Source: Flavobacterium davisii (GTDB taxonomy: Bacteria; Bacteroidota; Bacteroidia; Flavobacteriales; Flavobacteriaceae). Taken from it: DNA of 64,000 nt. Location of the stretch: NCBI RefSeq assembly GCF_019565505.1, contig NZ_CP067378.1:3196501-3260500 (forward strand), in the 5' to 3' direction. Numbering within the stretch: the first letter of the stretch is position 1; each line of letters begins with the position of its first letter. Below the pieces are notes generated by a model that worked only from the letters and a program-made list of their open reading frames with translations, did no database searches and was not told the origin of the DNA. Positions 62,705 through 64,000 of the stretch are shown here, in pieces. Both the position numbers and the translations under genes were made by a program.

Positions 62705-62844
62705 CTAATAGCCATAACTTTTTGGGAATCATATCTGATTTCTAGATAAAAATTAAAATGAAGCAGAAAGCTTTTAAGAATAAAGTTTTGAATATTAATT
62801 TGAATAAAAATTAAATTTGACTAAACAAGAAAAGGTAATGTAAA

Positions 62845-63829
62845 ATGAAAATAAAAAACTTTTTCAAAAATTTATTAGTCGTGCTTACTTTTATTAGTTG
62901 CAATGGACAAACAAAACTTCTGAAATAAAGTCAAAAAAGAAAGTTCAAAATCATCTATTGTAGATAATTTTAATGCAGAAAAAAACTTCATTTTGATTCA
63001 GAGAAAAAAGTTATATACTCAACTACATTCATTAAAAATTTAGGAAAATTCACAATTTATTATCTTCCTATTTCTAAACAAAGCATTGATTATTACGATA
63101 AATTTGAAGTAAATAACAATATTAAACCCTTATATGAAGAATTAAATTCAGTTAATTATTATTCATCAAGTGATGAAAAAAAATTGATCAAATACTCAAA
63201 GCTAAAGTAAAATTTGAAAACGATTTTTTAATAATAAGTACATTCATCCCTAAAGAATATATAAATATTCAAAGTGAAGAAGATTTTAGTATTGGATTCC
63301 CTTTCATACAAAAATACTATAAAAAGAACAAGGAAATTGGTCATTTTTAATTGATAAAAAAATTAAAAATGCTAATGAAGAACAAAGCTTTAATTCGAAG
63401 GAATATTTTTTTACATTTTATCAAAATAAAAATTTAAACAAAAAATATTCAATCAATGGAAAATGGCAAGTTGATTGTAAAAATGGGCTTGGAAATTTAA
63501 ATATAAAAGATAAAGAGGCTTCTTTAGTAGTTCTTTATAATCAGATATATATTGATATGTCAGAAATTAAAAAAAATGATATTGAAAATGGGGTATCTTA
63601 TAAGTTAAAAGAAATCCCTGAAGATATTGGAAATATTGGACGTAATTTAAATTGGAAAGAATATTTAAATGATGAGCCAATAGCATATATAAAAATGATA
63701 AATGATAAAACTGTAAAATTTTATTGGTATGGTTTTTATAATGAAAAAACAAAAAAAAGAGAATTTAAAGAAATAAGTTTTAATCAAGAGAAGCAAGGAA
63801 AAGAAATAATACTGAAATTATGTAAATAA
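62845..63829 (+). CDS. Candidate immunity lipoprotein 4 (multiple frameshifts)
   Basis: 'MKIKNFFKNLLVVLTFISCNGQTK' is a lipoprotein signal with lipobox ISC, the same 'CNGQ' start as immunity candidate 3, so the two are probably paralogues or recruited alike. At least four single-base indels at A/T runs between 62915 and 63340 break the frame; open stretches include 'FIIKNLGKFTIYYLPISKQS'-like sequence and the final 'IKKNDIENGVSYKLKEIPEDIGNIGRNLNWKEYLNDEPIAYIKMINDKTVKFYWYGFYNEKTKKREF'. The product is about 330 residues if restored. A second exported protein after a two-enzyme toxin could mean one inhibitor per enzyme. No family recognised. Confidence 0.5.
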
Positions 63830-63875
63830 TGTTTTTATTTGTAAATCTGTCTTTATAGAATATTTTAAAAAATAT

Positions 63876-63918
63876 TAAACCCCGTTTTTTAGAACAACAG
63901 TTTTAAAAACGAGGTTTT
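63876..63918 (+). terminator. Terminator-like hairpin closing the locus
   Basis: AAACCCCGTTTTT pairs with AAAAACGAGGTTT (one mismatch) around an ~15-base loop. From 63919 to the window end no feature is seen. Confidence 0.6.
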
Positions 63919-64000
63919 AAATAGAAAAGTTAAATAAGTTTCTAACCTTGATTTTATTAATAAAATTGATTTACGAATCTGATTTTTAAAGGACTTGAGT

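Overview
The window is a chromosomal segment of a low-GC member of the Bacteroidota, almost certainly a Flavobacterium or close relative. The evidence is type IX secretion (T9SS) cargo with choice-of-anchor L and gliding-type C-terminal domains, TAnnTTTG promoters, a split trpEGDCFBA operon with a Trp-rich leader peptide, DUF6495 and a small flavobacterial apt-neighbour protein. The species cannot be fixed from sequence alone.

Layout. 1-3114 (minus): two T9SS cargo genes. 3529-13562: housekeeping (nadC, YihY, DUF2147, priA, LytTR regulator, rpsF-rpsR-rplI, DUF6495, ligA, membrane protein). 13563-16506: an McrC-type nuclease without a visible McrB, then two MITE-like elements. 16507-22061: DUF6642-like protein, exbB-exbD-tonB, folC, a tandem array of eight identical tRNA-Val genes, and another MITE copy. 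22062-29072 (minus): complete trp operon with a leader peptide/attenuator. 29406-33539: lipA, a type I GAPDH gene and a TPR hybrid histidine kinase. 33899-40455: type I restriction-modification system (hsdM, hsdS, truncated ATPase, hsdR). 40456-43288: a repeat island with two 21-bp minisatellites, a duplicated block carrying 137-bp tandem units, and a truncated integrase. 43450-52806: AraC regulator, small monooxygenase, LOG-family protein, uvrA, three tRNA-Arg genes, apt, lysA and sucC.

The most interesting region is 53323-63829. It holds one full-length polymorphic effector (conserved N-terminal domain, conserved linker, variable toxin end) and its likely immunity gene. Two further toxin ends follow. 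Each starts with another copy of the same linker but has no N-terminal domain, and each is followed by secreted or lipoprotein genes. All three toxin ends look like different peptidoglycan-cleaving enzymes: lysozyme-like plus HxH metallopeptidase, S-x-GC protein plus glucosaminidase-like, and GH104-like lysozyme plus M23 peptidase. The neighbours are exported proteins, as expected for periplasmic immunity. This has the architecture of an Rhs/CDI-style cassette array in which the linker could serve as the recombination site. The effector has no signal peptide, which favours a contractile (T6SS-like) delivery route, but no delivery genes lie in the window.

A caution for the whole window: more than twenty genes are broken by single-base indels, nearly all one missing A/T in a homopolymer, including in essential genes (priA, ligA). 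This looks like sequencing or consensus error, so most of these genes are annotated here as intact spans with the shift noted.
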